DNA of 64,000 nt, taken from NCBI RefSeq assembly GCF_000702665.1, contig NZ_JNJA01000004.1, positions 310,001 to 374,000 on the forward strand. Direction: 5' to 3'. Both the position numbers and the translations under genes were made by a program. Below the pieces are notes generated by a model that saw only the letters and a list, made by a program, of their open reading frames with translations, was not told where the DNA came from and ran no database searches. Below, in pieces: positions 1-7,966 of this stretch. This stretch comes from Solidesulfovibrio alcoholivorans DSM 5433 (lineage in GTDB: Bacteria; Desulfobacterota; Desulfovibrionia; Desulfovibrionales; Desulfovibrionaceae). Position 1 is the stretch's first letter. Each line of letters opens with the position of its first letter.

Positions 1-693
1 TCGGTGGCCCACGGCTCCAAGGGCGCGGCCCACCTCGGCATCTCGGAGTTCTTCGTCGGCAAGAACGCCAAGCTCACCTTCACCATGGTCCACAACTGGG
101 CCGACTCGACCGTGGTGCGGCCGCGCACGGGCGGCGTGGTGGACGAGGGGGGCGTGTTCATCAACAACTACGTGCTGCTCAAGCCCGTCAAGGACCTTCA
201 GTCCTATCCGGCCATACGCTTGAACGGCCGGGGGGCCGTGGCGCGGTTCAATTCCGTCATCGTCGCGCCCAAAGGTTCCTACGTCGATTCCGGCAGCCGC
301 ATCGAGCTCAACGCCCCGGACACGCGCGGCGAGATCATCTCGCGCACCATCGCCTCCGGCGGCACCATCGTGGCCCGGGGGTTCATCGGCGGCAACGCCG
401 TGCCGGCCAAGGGGCACCTGGAGTGCAAGGGCCTCATCCTCGGCGGCGGCATCATCCACGCCATCCCGGAACTGCGCGGCGCCATGGACGGGGTTGAGCT
501 TTCCCACGAGGCCGCCGTGGGCAAGATCGCCCAGGAGGAGATCGAATACCTCATGGCGCGCGGCCTCGACGAGGACGAAGCCACCTCCACCATCGTGCGC
601 GGCTTCCTCAACGTGGACATCATGGGCCTGCCCAAGGAACTCAAGGACGTCATCGAAAAGACCATCTCCGAATCGCAAAAGGACATGTTCTAG
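1..693 (+). CDS. SufB/SufD family Fe-S assembly protein (5' end outside window)
   Basis: Partial gene, open from the first base of the window; 230 residues remain. The sequence is the C-terminal beta-helix part of the SufB/SufD scaffold family, which builds Fe-S clusters in the cytoplasm with the ATPase SufC. Recognisable family stretches are HGSKGAAHLGISEFFVGKNA, the glycine-rich helix rungs, and a late region with SHEAAVGKIAQEEIEYLMARG, the usual SufB/D ending. The short C-terminal tail and the LSHEAAVGKI motif fit archaeal/anaerobe-type SufB-like proteins. The partner sufC is expected just upstream but is not visible. Whether this is SufB or SufD cannot be decided from the fragment. Confidence 0.88.
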   Translation, partial: SVAHGSKGAAHLGISEFFVGKNAKLTFTMVHNWADSTVVRPRTGGVVDEGGVFINNYVLLKPVKDLQSYPAIRLNGRGAVARFNSVIVAPKGSYVDSGSRIELNAPDTRGEIISRTIASGGTIVARGFIGGNAVPAKGHLECKGLILGGGIIHAIPELRGAMDGVELSHEAAVGKIAQEEIEYLMARGLDEDEATSTIVRGFLNVDIMGLPKELKDVIEKTISESQKDMF

Positions 694-718
694 CGCTTCG
701 AAAAACGTCAGGCATCGC

Positions 719-756
719 AAACGCCGCCGCCCGCAGGGGCTGCGGCGTTTTTTTTC
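719..756 (+). terminator. Rho-independent terminator after the SufB/D gene
   Basis: A hairpin with arms AAACGCCGC (719-727) and GCGGCGTTT (742-750) is followed by an uninterrupted T run. It begins 26 bases after the stop codon. Confidence 0.85.
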
Positions 757-959
757 GCACCAGGGCGATTGCCAAAGGGGAACGCTTTGCGCTATTGCCG
801 GTCCCGGTCGGCAGTTCACCCAGGCGTCGCCGCCCCGCGAGGGGAGCTAAACCTGCCGCGTTCCTCTTGTCCGCGCCGACACCTTGGCCGTGCCGCGTCG
901 GAAGCCGGCGACCACGACATACTCGTTTTTCGGGAAAGGCACGCTTCAAGGGATAAGCG

Positions 960-1526
960 ATGTCCAGAATTCCTTTGCCCCTGGCCGTGGACGACATCAC
1001 GGCCTTCGCGCGCTGCCTGCGCACGCGCCTTACTGCAAGCCAGGCCGCGCCGAGCCACCTCGAACTGCTCAACTGGCTGGCCAAGGCCGCAGGCTACAAG
1101 AACTTCCAGCACTTCCGGGCCTCGGTGCATCCGAACCTGCCGGTAGCCGCGACCGAACCCGTCGTCGAGCCCGAGCCGACGCCCGAGCCCCTAAGCGAAA
1201 CCCGGCTCAAGCGGCTGGCGCGGCTCTACGACGCCGCGGGCCGCCTGACGCGCTGGCCGTCCAAGCGGGGCATGCAGCTCACCTGCCTGTGGACGGTGTG
1301 GGCGGCCATCCCCAGCCGCGAGGTCTTTGACGAGCCGGGCGTGACGCGCATCCTCGCCGGGACGCACCTGTTCGGCGACCCGGTGCTGCTGCGCCGGGAA
1401 CTGTGCGACTTGGGCCTTCTCTGGCGCACTCCGGACTGCCGCGCCTACCGCCGCGTGGAGCGCAGGCCCCCGCCCGAGGCGCTCGAACTCCTGCGCCGGG
1501 TGCGCGCCAAGGCGCAAGGCCAGTAA
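960..1526 (+). CDS. DUF2087 domain-containing protein
   Basis: 188-residue cytoplasmic protein. The C-terminal half (about residues 80-175) has the DUF2087 pattern: a helical segment around RLTRWPSKRGMQL, then RRELCDLGLLWRTPDCRAYRR, a winged-helix-like ending. The N-terminal 50 residues contain SHLELLNWLAKAAGYKNFQHFRA-like helices resembling the short motif at the start of some glyoxalase-superfamily/DUF2087 proteins. A Pro/Glu-rich linker (about 60-75) joins the two parts. The ATG has AAGGGA upstream at suitable spacing. The gene stands alone between two terminators. The molecular role is unknown; a regulatory nucleic-acid-binding function is a guess. Confidence 0.7.
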   Translation: MSRIPLPLAVDDITAFARCLRTRLTASQAAPSHLELLNWLAKAAGYKNFQHFRASVHPNLPVAATEPVVEPEPTPEPLSETRLKRLARLYDAAGRLTRWPSKRGMQLTCLWTVWAAIPSREVFDEPGVTRILAGTHLFGDPVLLRRELCDLGLLWRTPDCRAYRRVERRPPPEALELLRRVRAKAQGQ

Positions 1527-1570
1527 GGTGCGGCCTGAGCGCCGTCCCGCACGACCATTTGCATAACGAA

Positions 1571-1614
1571 ACGCCGCCCGCCATGGCCCAAAGCCTTGGC
1601 GGGCGGCGTCTTTT
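1571..1614. terminator. Bidirectional terminator between convergent genes
   Basis: Perfect 12-bp arms, ACGCCGCCCGCC (1571-1582) and GGCGGGCGGCGT (1598-1609), are followed by CTTTTC on the plus strand. The hairpin sits between a plus-strand and a minus-strand gene end and could serve both. Confidence 0.75.
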
Positions 1615-1635
1615 CGTCCAGCGTCGTGGCGCAGT

Positions 1636-2094
1636 CTACGGCCTGGTCAGCTCGAAATAGTCCGTCTGGTCGATATCCGGGAATTGAAACAGCACGGGCG
1701 TGCACGTGCCCTGGCGGATGAGCCGCAGCCGGCAGGCGAAGGTCTTGCCTGGGGCGAGGCCGTATTTGGCCGCGAAACGCGGCCCGGGCGGCATGCCGTT
1801 GACCAGCGTCAGATCGTGTTCGATGCCCGGCCGGTAGAGCGGTTCGCCCGTGATGGGCGCGTCCGGCGTGAAGGTGAAGGCCACGGCCAGCGGCGGGTAG
1901 GGCGTCGGCGAACCCTGTCCCGGCGCATCGGGCCGCCAGGGCGCGACCGAGACGATCGTCGCCGTCCCGGGAAAATCGTCGTAGAGGCAGGGGCCGCCCA
2001 CGCGGCCGGGGCCGCCGCCTGCGAACGCGCTTGCGGGAAAGGCGGCCAGGACGGCCAGGGCGCACAGGGAAACAAGGCGCAGGGCGGTCAACAT
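1636..2094 (-). CDS. Secreted hypothetical protein
   Basis: 152 residues. A clear Sec signal peptide covers residues 1-25 (basic start, hydrophobic LVSLCALAVLAAFPASAFA, AxA cleavage site), so the protein is periplasmic or exported. The mature part is Pro/Gly-rich with two cysteines (near residues 36 and 120) that could form a disulfide. I do not recognise the family. It lies 24 bases downstream of the DnaJ-domain gene and is probably the last gene of that operon. Confidence 0.6.
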   Translation of the reverse strand: MLTALRLVSLCALAVLAAFPASAFAGGGPGRVGGPCLYDDFPGTATIVSVAPWRPDAPGQGSPTPYPPLAVAFTFTPDAPITGEPLYRPGIEHDLTLVNGMPPGPRFAAKYGLAPGKTFACRLRLIRQGTCTPVLFQFPDIDQTDYFELTRP

Positions 2095-2118
2095 GGGGAG
2101 CCTCCTTGCGGCGCTGCC

Positions 2119-2955
2119 CTATTTGGCCAGAAGCCGCAGATACAGGTCGCCGCGCATGGGTCCGATGCGCCGGCCCATACCCCTCAGGCGTATGGGCCGG
2201 CCCACCACGAAATCCGGCGGCAGCGTCACCTCCACCATGGTCGGTTTGGCGTTGCCCAGGCCATGGCGGATGCCCACGCGGATGCGCGTGCCGGGAAAAA
2301 GGCTCGTGGTCGGCAGGTGCACGGTCTGCTCGTCGTCGAGTTGCTTGCGGAAATAGTCCTTGAGCGAGCCCCAGAAACCCTTGGAGATGTCCAGGGACAC
2401 GGCCTTGTCGCCCCAGTGGAACGAGACCTTGCGCGGTCCCTTGGCCGTGACCGGGCCGGAGCGCGGCGCGGCGTTGCGTTTGACCTGCTGGTAGATGTCC
2501 TGGAACACCTGCCGGGCGAAGGGATCCTTGAGCAGGTCCTGCAACACTTCCTCGCGGCGGAAATAGAAGCCGGAGTCCGCGTTTTGCTTCGAGGCCTGCG
2601 TGTAGGCGGCGCGGCCCTGGCGCTGGCGGTTGGCATCGCCGGCGGTGGGGCCGGGGCGCGGGCCGGCCGCGCCGGGCTTTGGACCTGCGGAGGACCCGGT
2701 TGTCGCGCCCGGGCCCTTGGCCTGCTGCGGGCCGGGCTCGGTGTCGCGGTTGGCCAGGAAGTGGCGCAGCAGCAGGTAGGCTTCGTTTAATCGCTGGAAT
2801 TTGCGCTTGGCCCCGGGGTCGTCGGGGTGCAGATCGGGATGGAGGCTGAAGGCCAGCTTGCGGTAGGCGGATTTGACGGCTTCGAGGTCGGAGGCGGCCG
2901 TCACGCCGAGCAGGGAGCGCGCCTCGTCAAGGCGCATGGAATCCGCTTGGCCCAT
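2119..2955 (-). CDS. J-domain co-chaperone (DnaJ-like, no zinc finger)
   Basis: 278 residues. A J domain occupies about residues 9-70 and carries the essential HPD tripeptide (SLHPDLHPDD), so it should stimulate a DnaK-type ATPase. A Gly/Pro/Gln-rich linker (about 75-130) follows, then a C-terminal region ending in a DnaJ-type substrate-binding segment (PPDFVVGRPIRLRGMGRR, then RGDLYLRLL). There is no CxxCxGxG zinc-finger cluster, so it is a CbpA-like or type III protein, not DnaJ itself. The frame stays open far upstream, but the start is placed at 2955 because the upstream part is the shadow of ykgJ. The start overlaps the end of the YkgJ-type gene by 29 bases, suggesting translational coupling. 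Confidence 0.85.
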   Translation of the reverse strand: MGQADSMRLDEARSLLGVTAASDLEAVKSAYRKLAFSLHPDLHPDDPGAKRKFQRLNEAYLLLRHFLANRDTEPGPQQAKGPGATTGSSAGPKPGAAGPRPGPTAGDANRQRQGRAAYTQASKQNADSGFYFRREEVLQDLLKDPFARQVFQDIYQQVKRNAAPRSGPVTAKGPRKVSFHWGDKAVSLDISKGFWGSLKDYFRKQLDDEQTVHLPTTSLFPGTRIRVGIRHGLGNAKPTMVEVTLPPDFVVGRPIRLRGMGRRIGPMRGDLYLRLLAK

Positions 2956-3418
2956 CTTCCGTATCCTCGGTTTGCTCCGGCGCGATGTCGGCCAGCGCCT
3001 CCGGCACGTCCTCGCCCCGGGCGCGGGACAAGCTGTGTCGGGCGAGGTATTCCCTGCCCTGCCGGGCGAATTCGGCGTGGGAGACCTCGCGGTTGATGCC
3101 CGGGCAGTCCTCGGCCGCCATGGCGTGGCTGCCGGCGTCGATGATGTTGCCCCGAAAGTACGGCCAGGCCCGGCAGACGTCGGGCCGCCCCGGATGCACG
3201 CCGCAGCCTTCCGCGTAGAAGACGCAGTATCCGTCCGGGCCCGTCGTAAGGCGGTACTTGCCCGAAACGAAATGGGCGTACCGCGCGAGCATGGCGTCCG
3301 GTTCCATCTGGAGATGGGCGGCAAGGCGCGTGATGTCGCCGCGCGACATCACGATGCCGCCTTCGCCATGGCAGCAATGGCCGCATCGACGGCAGGTGAA
3401 GGCGAGCTTAAGCGGCAT
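2927..3418 (-). CDS. YkgJ-family cysteine cluster protein
   Basis: 163 residues. The N-terminus carries CRRCGHCCHGEGG (a CxxCxxCC cluster) and a second part has CGVHPGRPDVCRAWPYF, both typical of the YkgJ family (UPF0153), whose cysteines are thought to bind zinc or an Fe-S cluster. The biochemical role of the family is not established. The start MPLKLAF was chosen because longer versions run into the upstream CoA-binding gene and show no family similarity. It lies 10 bases after that gene and overlaps the J-domain gene. Confidence 0.85.
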   Translation of the reverse strand: MPLKLAFTCRRCGHCCHGEGGIVMSRGDITRLAAHLQMEPDAMLARYAHFVSGKYRLTTGPDGYCVFYAEGCGVHPGRPDVCRAWPYFRGNIIDAGSHAMAAEDCPGINREVSHAEFARQGREYLARHSLSRARGEDVPEALADIAPEQTEDTEDGPSGFHAP

Positions 3419-3428
3419 CGCTATCCCT

Positions 3429-3842
3429 TTAACCCCAAAGGCGGCGGTGTTCAACCATGATGCAACGGTCTTCCACCACAATGACGCCGTGCGGCGATAA
3501 AAGTTCGCGCGCTTCGGGACTGGCGATGCCGGATTGCATCCAGAAGCAGCGCGGCCGGCATTCAAGCGCCAGCACTTCCGCGGCATGGGCCGGACAGTGG
3601 GCCGGGGCGCGGAACAGGTTGACGATGTCGATGGGCGCGGCGATCTCGGCGAGCGTCTTGCGCGCCGGCAGGCCCCAGACCGAGGATCTGGCCGGATGGA
3701 CCGGGATGACCGTGAACCCGGCGTCGATCAGGTAGCGCCCGACCATGTCCACTTCGGTTCCGGGCCGGTCCTTGGCCCCGACCAGGGCGATGGTCTTGCC
3801 CGGAGCGAGCAGTTCCTTGAGCAGCGAATCGGCGTACAGCAT
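3429..3842 (-). CDS. CoA-binding domain protein (YccU-like)
   Basis: 137 residues, essentially one CoA-binding Rossmann domain. Visible elements are the early ALVGAKDRPGTEVDMVGRYL phosphate-binding region and the later NLFRAPAHCP and CFWMQSGIASPEA segments typical of small YccU-type proteins related to the N-terminal domain of succinyl-CoA ligase alpha. The frame is open well upstream across mqnC, but that part is antisense; the start MLYADSLLKEL is in the gap before mqnC. First gene of the minus-strand operon running to the J-domain and secreted proteins. The ligand and role in this operon are unknown. Confidence 0.85.
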   Translation of the reverse strand: MLYADSLLKELLAPGKTIALVGAKDRPGTEVDMVGRYLIDAGFTVIPVHPARSSVWGLPARKTLAEIAAPIDIVNLFRAPAHCPAHAAEVLALECRPRCFWMQSGIASPEARELLSPHGVIVVEDRCIMVEHRRLWG

Positions 3843-3923
3843 GGGTTGCCCCGAGAGAGGTTTTCGTTTGCGGGAAAAAGGTGTATCCGCTTGGCGGCAT
3901 CCATGCCCGGAGGTTTCGCGCGC

Positions 3924-5003
3924 ATGTCCGTATCCGCCATCGAACGCCTGAGCGTCAGCCAGGCCATGACCTTGTGGGAAGGCGAGGACGTCTTCTCGCT
4001 CGGCAAAAAGGCCCACGCCGCAAGGCTCGCCCTGCATCCCGAGCCGGTCGTCACCTACATCGTCGACCGAAATATCAATTATACCAACGTATGCGCCTGC
4101 GGCTGCCGCTTCTGCGCCTTTTTCCGGCCGCCGGGACACGCCGAGGGCTACGTGCTCTCCCGCGAGCAGCTCGCGGCCAAGGTGGCCGAGACCGTGACGC
4201 TCGGCGGCTGGCAGATCCTGCTCCAGGGCGGCATGCACCCGGAATTGCCCCTGTCCTTTTACACGGACATGCTGGCGTTTCTGCGCGACCGCTTCCCGGA
4301 AGTGGCGGTGCACGGCTTCTCGCCGCCGGAGATCGTCTTCCTGGCCAAAATGGAAGGCCTGTCCATAGCCGAGGTGCTGGCCGAACTCAAGGGCGCGGGC
4401 CTTGCCTCCCTGCCCGGCGGCGGGGCGGAGATCCTGGCCGATGCCGTGCGCGGCAGCGTTTCGCCCAACAAATGCCCGGCCGATGCATGGATCGCAGTCA
4501 TGCGCGAGGCGCATGGGCTGGGGCTTCGTACCACGGCGACCATGGTCCTCGGCCTTGGCGAGAGCCTGGAGCACCGCCTGGAGCATTTGTCGCGCATCCG
4601 CGATCTCCAGGACGAAACCGGCGGATTCACGGCGTTCATTCCCTGGACGTTCCAGCCCGGCAACACCGCGCTTTCCGTGCCCGAGACCTCGTCCTGGGAG
4701 TATCTGCGCTGGCTGGCGCTTTCGCGCCTCTTCCTCGACAACATCCCGAACATCCAGGCGTCCTGGGTGACGCAGGGGCCGCGCATCGGGCAGCTCGCGC
4801 TCTTTTACGGAGCCAACGACCTGGGCTCGACCATGATCGAGGAGAACGTGGTGGCCGCCGCCGGGGTCCATTTCCGCATGGAGGAAGAGGAACTGCGCCG
4901 GCTGGCCGTGGGCGCGGGGTTCAATCCCGTGCGGCGCAACATGGATTATACGCCCCACGACCCCGAGCCTGTCCCCCGGAGAAAGCTCGAGCCTCTTTTC
5001 TAG
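3924..5003 (+). CDS. mqnC: Cyclic dehypoxanthinyl futalosine synthase MqnC
   Basis: 359 residues, normal for the family. Radical SAM enzyme of the futalosine route to menaquinone: it cyclises dehypoxanthine futalosine. The [4Fe-4S]/SAM motif CxxxCxxC is C57-x3-C61-x2-C64 in VCACGCRFCAFF. Further family stretches are YIVDRNINYTNVC, HGFSPPEI, SLPGGGAEIL and TTATMVLGLGE. The start at 3924 is preferred over the in-frame ATG at 3903 because GGAGGT lies 9 bases before it. It is divergent from the CoA-binding operon. Menaquinone fits an anaerobic respiratory lifestyle. MqnE is the closest alternative, but the overall motif set is that of MqnC. Confidence 0.93.
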   Translation: MSVSAIERLSVSQAMTLWEGEDVFSLGKKAHAARLALHPEPVVTYIVDRNINYTNVCACGCRFCAFFRPPGHAEGYVLSREQLAAKVAETVTLGGWQILLQGGMHPELPLSFYTDMLAFLRDRFPEVAVHGFSPPEIVFLAKMEGLSIAEVLAELKGAGLASLPGGGAEILADAVRGSVSPNKCPADAWIAVMREAHGLGLRTTATMVLGLGESLEHRLEHLSRIRDLQDETGGFTAFIPWTFQPGNTALSVPETSSWEYLRWLALSRLFLDNIPNIQASWVTQGPRIGQLALFYGANDLGSTMIEENVVAAAGVHFRMEEEELRRLAVGAGFNPVRRNMDYTPHDPEPVPRRKLEPLF

Positions 5004-5067
5004 GGAACAGGGGAAATCAAAGGTGCGTCTTCTAGGAAAGCCCACGCCTTCCCCGAGGACGTGACGC

Positions 5068-5967
5068 CTAGGGTGCGCCCGCCTTTTTTTTGCCGCCGGG
5101 CCGGGCGGTTAAGCCCACGCCGCCAAGGGCCATGAACCCGCCGATCCATTGCGCGGGGGTGAGGGCCTCGTCCAGCATGACCCGAGCGAGCAGGCAGGCG
5201 AAGACGGGAATGAGGTTGATAAACGCCGCCGCCTTGGCCGCCGGGGCGCGGCTGACGCCGTAATTGTAGAGCCCGTAGGCCACGAAGGTGACGCCGAAGC
5301 CGAGGAAGACCACGGCCAGGGTGGGGCCGACCGCGAACGTCTGCGGCAGTGGGGCAAAGAGAAGAACCGGCGCGAAAAAGACCGTGCCGGTGAAGCTCTG
5401 CACGGCGGTGAGATAGAGCGGTCGATGCCGCGCCGCCAGGCGCTTGGCCGTGACGATGTAGCCTACCGCGCAGCACATGGCGAGAAATTCCAGGAAATTA
5501 CCGGCGAAGGGATGGGGCGCATCCGCGGACGCCTGGCCCGAGGCGCTCATGACCGCGACCCCGGCCACGGCCAGGGTCAGGCCGGCCACGGCTTTCTTCT
5601 CGAGCTTTTCCTTGAGGAAAATTGCCGCCGCCACGGCCGTCAAAAGCGGCAGCAGGGCGGTGACCATGGCCGCCTGGGAGGCCTGGGTGAGCGTGAGCGC
5701 CTTGGCCTCGCACACGAAATACAGGCACGGCTCGCAAAAGGCCATGAAGACAAGCGCCGCCCAGTCGCCCTTGGCCGCGCGAAAGCCCCCCAGGCGACGC
5801 CACAGCAGCGCGAACACGAGCGACGCCAGGGCCATGCGGCAAAAGACCACCAGCAGCGGGGAATAGCCCTGCATGGCGATCTTCATGGCGATAAACGAAC
5901 CGCCCCAAAGCAGCGTCGCCCCGACCAGGGCGAAAAAGGCCGGCCAAGCCAGCTGTGTGTTCGGCAT
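5068..5967 (-). CDS. EamA-family (DMT) transporter
   Basis: 299 residues, about ten hydrophobic segments arranged as two EamA repeats, as in drug/metabolite exporters of the inner membrane. Diagnostic parts are LLWGGSFIAMKIAM in the first helix and FGVTFVAYGLYNYGVSR in the second repeat. The start MPNTQLAW places the first helix close to the N-terminus; an upstream in-frame extension lacks similarity. The substrate cannot be predicted. It converges with mqnC and is divergent from the M24 peptidase gene. Confidence 0.88.
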   Translation of the reverse strand: MPNTQLAWPAFFALVGATLLWGGSFIAMKIAMQGYSPLLVVFCRMALASLVFALLWRRLGGFRAAKGDWAALVFMAFCEPCLYFVCEAKALTLTQASQAAMVTALLPLLTAVAAAIFLKEKLEKKAVAGLTLAVAGVAVMSASGQASADAPHPFAGNFLEFLAMCCAVGYIVTAKRLAARHRPLYLTAVQSFTGTVFFAPVLLFAPLPQTFAVGPTLAVVFLGFGVTFVAYGLYNYGVSRAPAAKAAAFINLIPVFACLLARVMLDEALTPAQWIGGFMALGGVGLTARPGGKKKAGAP

Positions 5968-6101
5968 CCCTTGCGTCCAACAGGCGAAGTTACGGCCGCC
6001 CCTGCAATCGGCCGCCGATTCGCGCGCCGATGCCAGCAACAGCCGGGAGGGCCGCTATACCCGGTTCCTCCCGGAATGCAACCCAAACGAACGGAGTCAG
6101 G

Positions 6102-7322
6102 ATGTTTGAAGCTCTGGAACGTCTGCCGATTACTGAAATGCGCTCCCGCCACGCCAAATGCCGCGCCGCCCTGGCGGCGGTCGCGCCCGGGGCCGGGGGC
6201 CTGCTCGTTTTTGCGCGCCTGTCCATTTATTACCTGACCGGCTCGTGGGCCAACGGCGTGCTCTGGCTGCCGCTCGAGGGCGAAGCCGTGTTGTGCTGCC
6301 GCAAGGGCCGCAAGCGCGCCGAGCTGGAATCACCGCTTACGCATATCGTTTCTTTCCGCTCTTTCGGCGATCTGGCCGGGTTGTGCGCGGCCGCGGGCAG
6401 CCCCCTGGCCGATGTCTGCGCCGCCGAGCAGTCGGGCCTGCCCTGGAACCTGGCGCAGCTTCTCACCTCGCGCCTGCCGGACGTCTCCTTCGTGCCGGGC
6501 GACGCCGCCCTGGCCGTGGCCCAGGCGCAAAAGTCCGCATGGGAGCTGACGAAAATCCGCCTGTGCGGCGCACGCCACGCCAAAGGGCTCATGGAACTAC
6601 TGCCCGCGACCATCGCCCCGGGTATGAGCGAGCGGGAGATCGCGCGCAAGTGCTGGGACGCCTTCTTCGACCTGGGACACCAGGGCATGTTGCGCATGGG
6701 CAGCGGCGACGAGATTTTTCTCGGACACATCGCGGCCGGGGACAGTGGCAACTACCCGAGCGTGTTCAACGGCCCGGTGGGGCTTCGCGGCGAACACCCG
6801 GCCCTGCCGTTTTCCGGCTACGCCGGCAAGGTCTGGAAAAAGGGCGAGGTCCTCACTATTGACAACGGCTTTTCCCTGGAAGGCTACGCCACGGACAAGA
6901 CACAGGTCTATTTCGCGGGCAAGCAAGCCGACATCCCCGAGGCGGTACGGCGCGGCCACGACCTGTGCGTCCGCGTGCAGCAGGCCGCGGCCGAGCGCCT
7001 CAAGCCCGGGGCGATTCCGAGCGAACTCTACGCCCTGGCCTTGTCCATGGCCGAGCAGGAAGGCCTGACCGAAGGGTTCATGGGCCTTGGCGAAAACAAG
7101 GTCCGCTTCCTCGGCCACGGCATTGGCCTTCTCATCGACGGCTGGCCGGTTCTGGCCAAGGGTTTCGACACGCCGCTGGAGGCGGGCATGACGCTCGCAC
7201 TCGAGCCCAAGTTCGGCATCGCCGGGGTCGGCATGGTCGGCGTCGAGAACACCTTCGAGGTGACCGAAGCCGGGGGCGTGTGCCTGACCGGCGACGACTA
7301 TTCCATTCTCTGCGTCGAATAA
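6102..7322 (+). CDS. M24-family metallopeptidase (Xaa-Pro-type)
   Basis: 406 residues. An N-terminal creatinase-like domain (about 1-150) precedes a pita-bread M24 domain. All five dinuclear metal ligands are visible: Asp in TIDNGFSLEGY, Asp in YATDKTQ, His in FLGHGIGLLIDGWP, Glu in LALEPKF and Glu in GVENTFEV. This supports a cytoplasmic aminopeptidase P/prolidase-type activity, though the exact peptide preference is open. ATG at 6102 follows ACGGAG. It is a single gene, divergent from the transporter gene and convergent with the FmdE operon. Confidence 0.88.
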   Translation: MFEALERLPITEMRSRHAKCRAALAAVAPGAGGLLVFARLSIYYLTGSWANGVLWLPLEGEAVLCCRKGRKRAELESPLTHIVSFRSFGDLAGLCAAAGSPLADVCAAEQSGLPWNLAQLLTSRLPDVSFVPGDAALAVAQAQKSAWELTKIRLCGARHAKGLMELLPATIAPGMSEREIARKCWDAFFDLGHQGMLRMGSGDEIFLGHIAAGDSGNYPSVFNGPVGLRGEHPALPFSGYAGKVWKKGEVLTIDNGFSLEGYATDKTQVYFAGKQADIPEAVRRGHDLCVRVQQAAAERLKPGAIPSELYALALSMAEQEGLTEGFMGLGENKVRFLGHGIGLLIDGWPVLAKGFDTPLEAGMTLALEPKFGIAGVGMVGVENTFEVTEAGGVCLTGDDYSILCVE

Positions 7323-7341
7323 TCCATGCGGCTGCCGCCGG

Positions 7342-7953
7342 TCAGACCTTCTGCTCCACGGCCATGAAGCAGGGGATGCACAGGGTCTGGCCGGCGAAGC
7401 GCCGCGAACGCGACTCCATCATGGTTTCGCCGCAGTGGGCGCAGGTCAGGCTCGACAGGATGGCAGCGCGGCGCGGGGTCGGCGTTTGCGGCGTGGTGCG
7501 GCTGAAGAGTTCCTCGGGATCGCGCGCGAGCATGCGCGCGGCGCAGCGCGCGGCGAGCTCGGGGAGCATGGCCTTGGCCTGCGCGTCGTCCGGCGCGGTG
7601 TTCAGTCTTTCGCGCACGGCGGCGAATTCGGGATCGACCAGGGCATGGAGGTCCGGCCGCACGAGCAAGCGCACGCTTTCGCCGTCGCGGCGGCGGAAAA
7701 ACGTGAAAGCGGCCTTGCCGTAGTCGCGGTGCACGAGGTTGCCCTTGCCGAAGGTGCAGCCCATGAGCGCCTGGATGGCGTCCACGGCGCACATGTCCGT
7801 CTCGACCACGGCCACCACGTCCTCGTCGCTGTCATGGCCGCAGACGGCGAGGCCGATGCGCGCGGCCTGGATGCCGATGGCCAGCCCCGGGCACATGTGG
7901 CCGTGAAAATCCCGGGCCCGTTCGGTCAGGGCCGCAACATCCGCTCTTTCCAT
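7342..7953 (-). CDS. FmdE-family protein with C-terminal zinc ribbon
   Basis: 203 residues. The FmdE domain (about 10-150) shows FHGHMCPGLAIGIQAARIG and VVETDMCAVDAIQALMGCTF, with His and Cys residues that bind a metal in this family. A zinc ribbon follows near the C-terminus (CAHCGE then CIPC). FmdE was named after a gene in a methanogen formylmethanofuran dehydrogenase operon, but bacterial homologues are often found near metal or cofactor importers. Here it lies 13 bases behind the periplasmic binding protein of such an importer and shares its operon. A role in handling the imported metal or chelate is inference. Confidence 0.88.
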   Translation of the reverse strand: MERADVAALTERARDFHGHMCPGLAIGIQAARIGLAVCGHDSDEDVVAVVETDMCAVDAIQALMGCTFGKGNLVHRDYGKAAFTFFRRRDGESVRLLVRPDLHALVDPEFAAVRERLNTAPDDAQAKAMLPELAARCAARMLARDPEELFSRTTPQTPTPRRAAILSSLTCAHCGETMMESRSRRFAGQTLCIPCFMAVEQKV

Positions 7954-7966
7954 TCCGCTTCTCCTT

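Noticed and set aside
6043..6074. Hairpin CCGGGAGG/CCTCCCGG upstream of the M24 gene as a riboswitch
   Set aside because: A single 8-bp stem without further conserved structure; no riboswitch class recognised.
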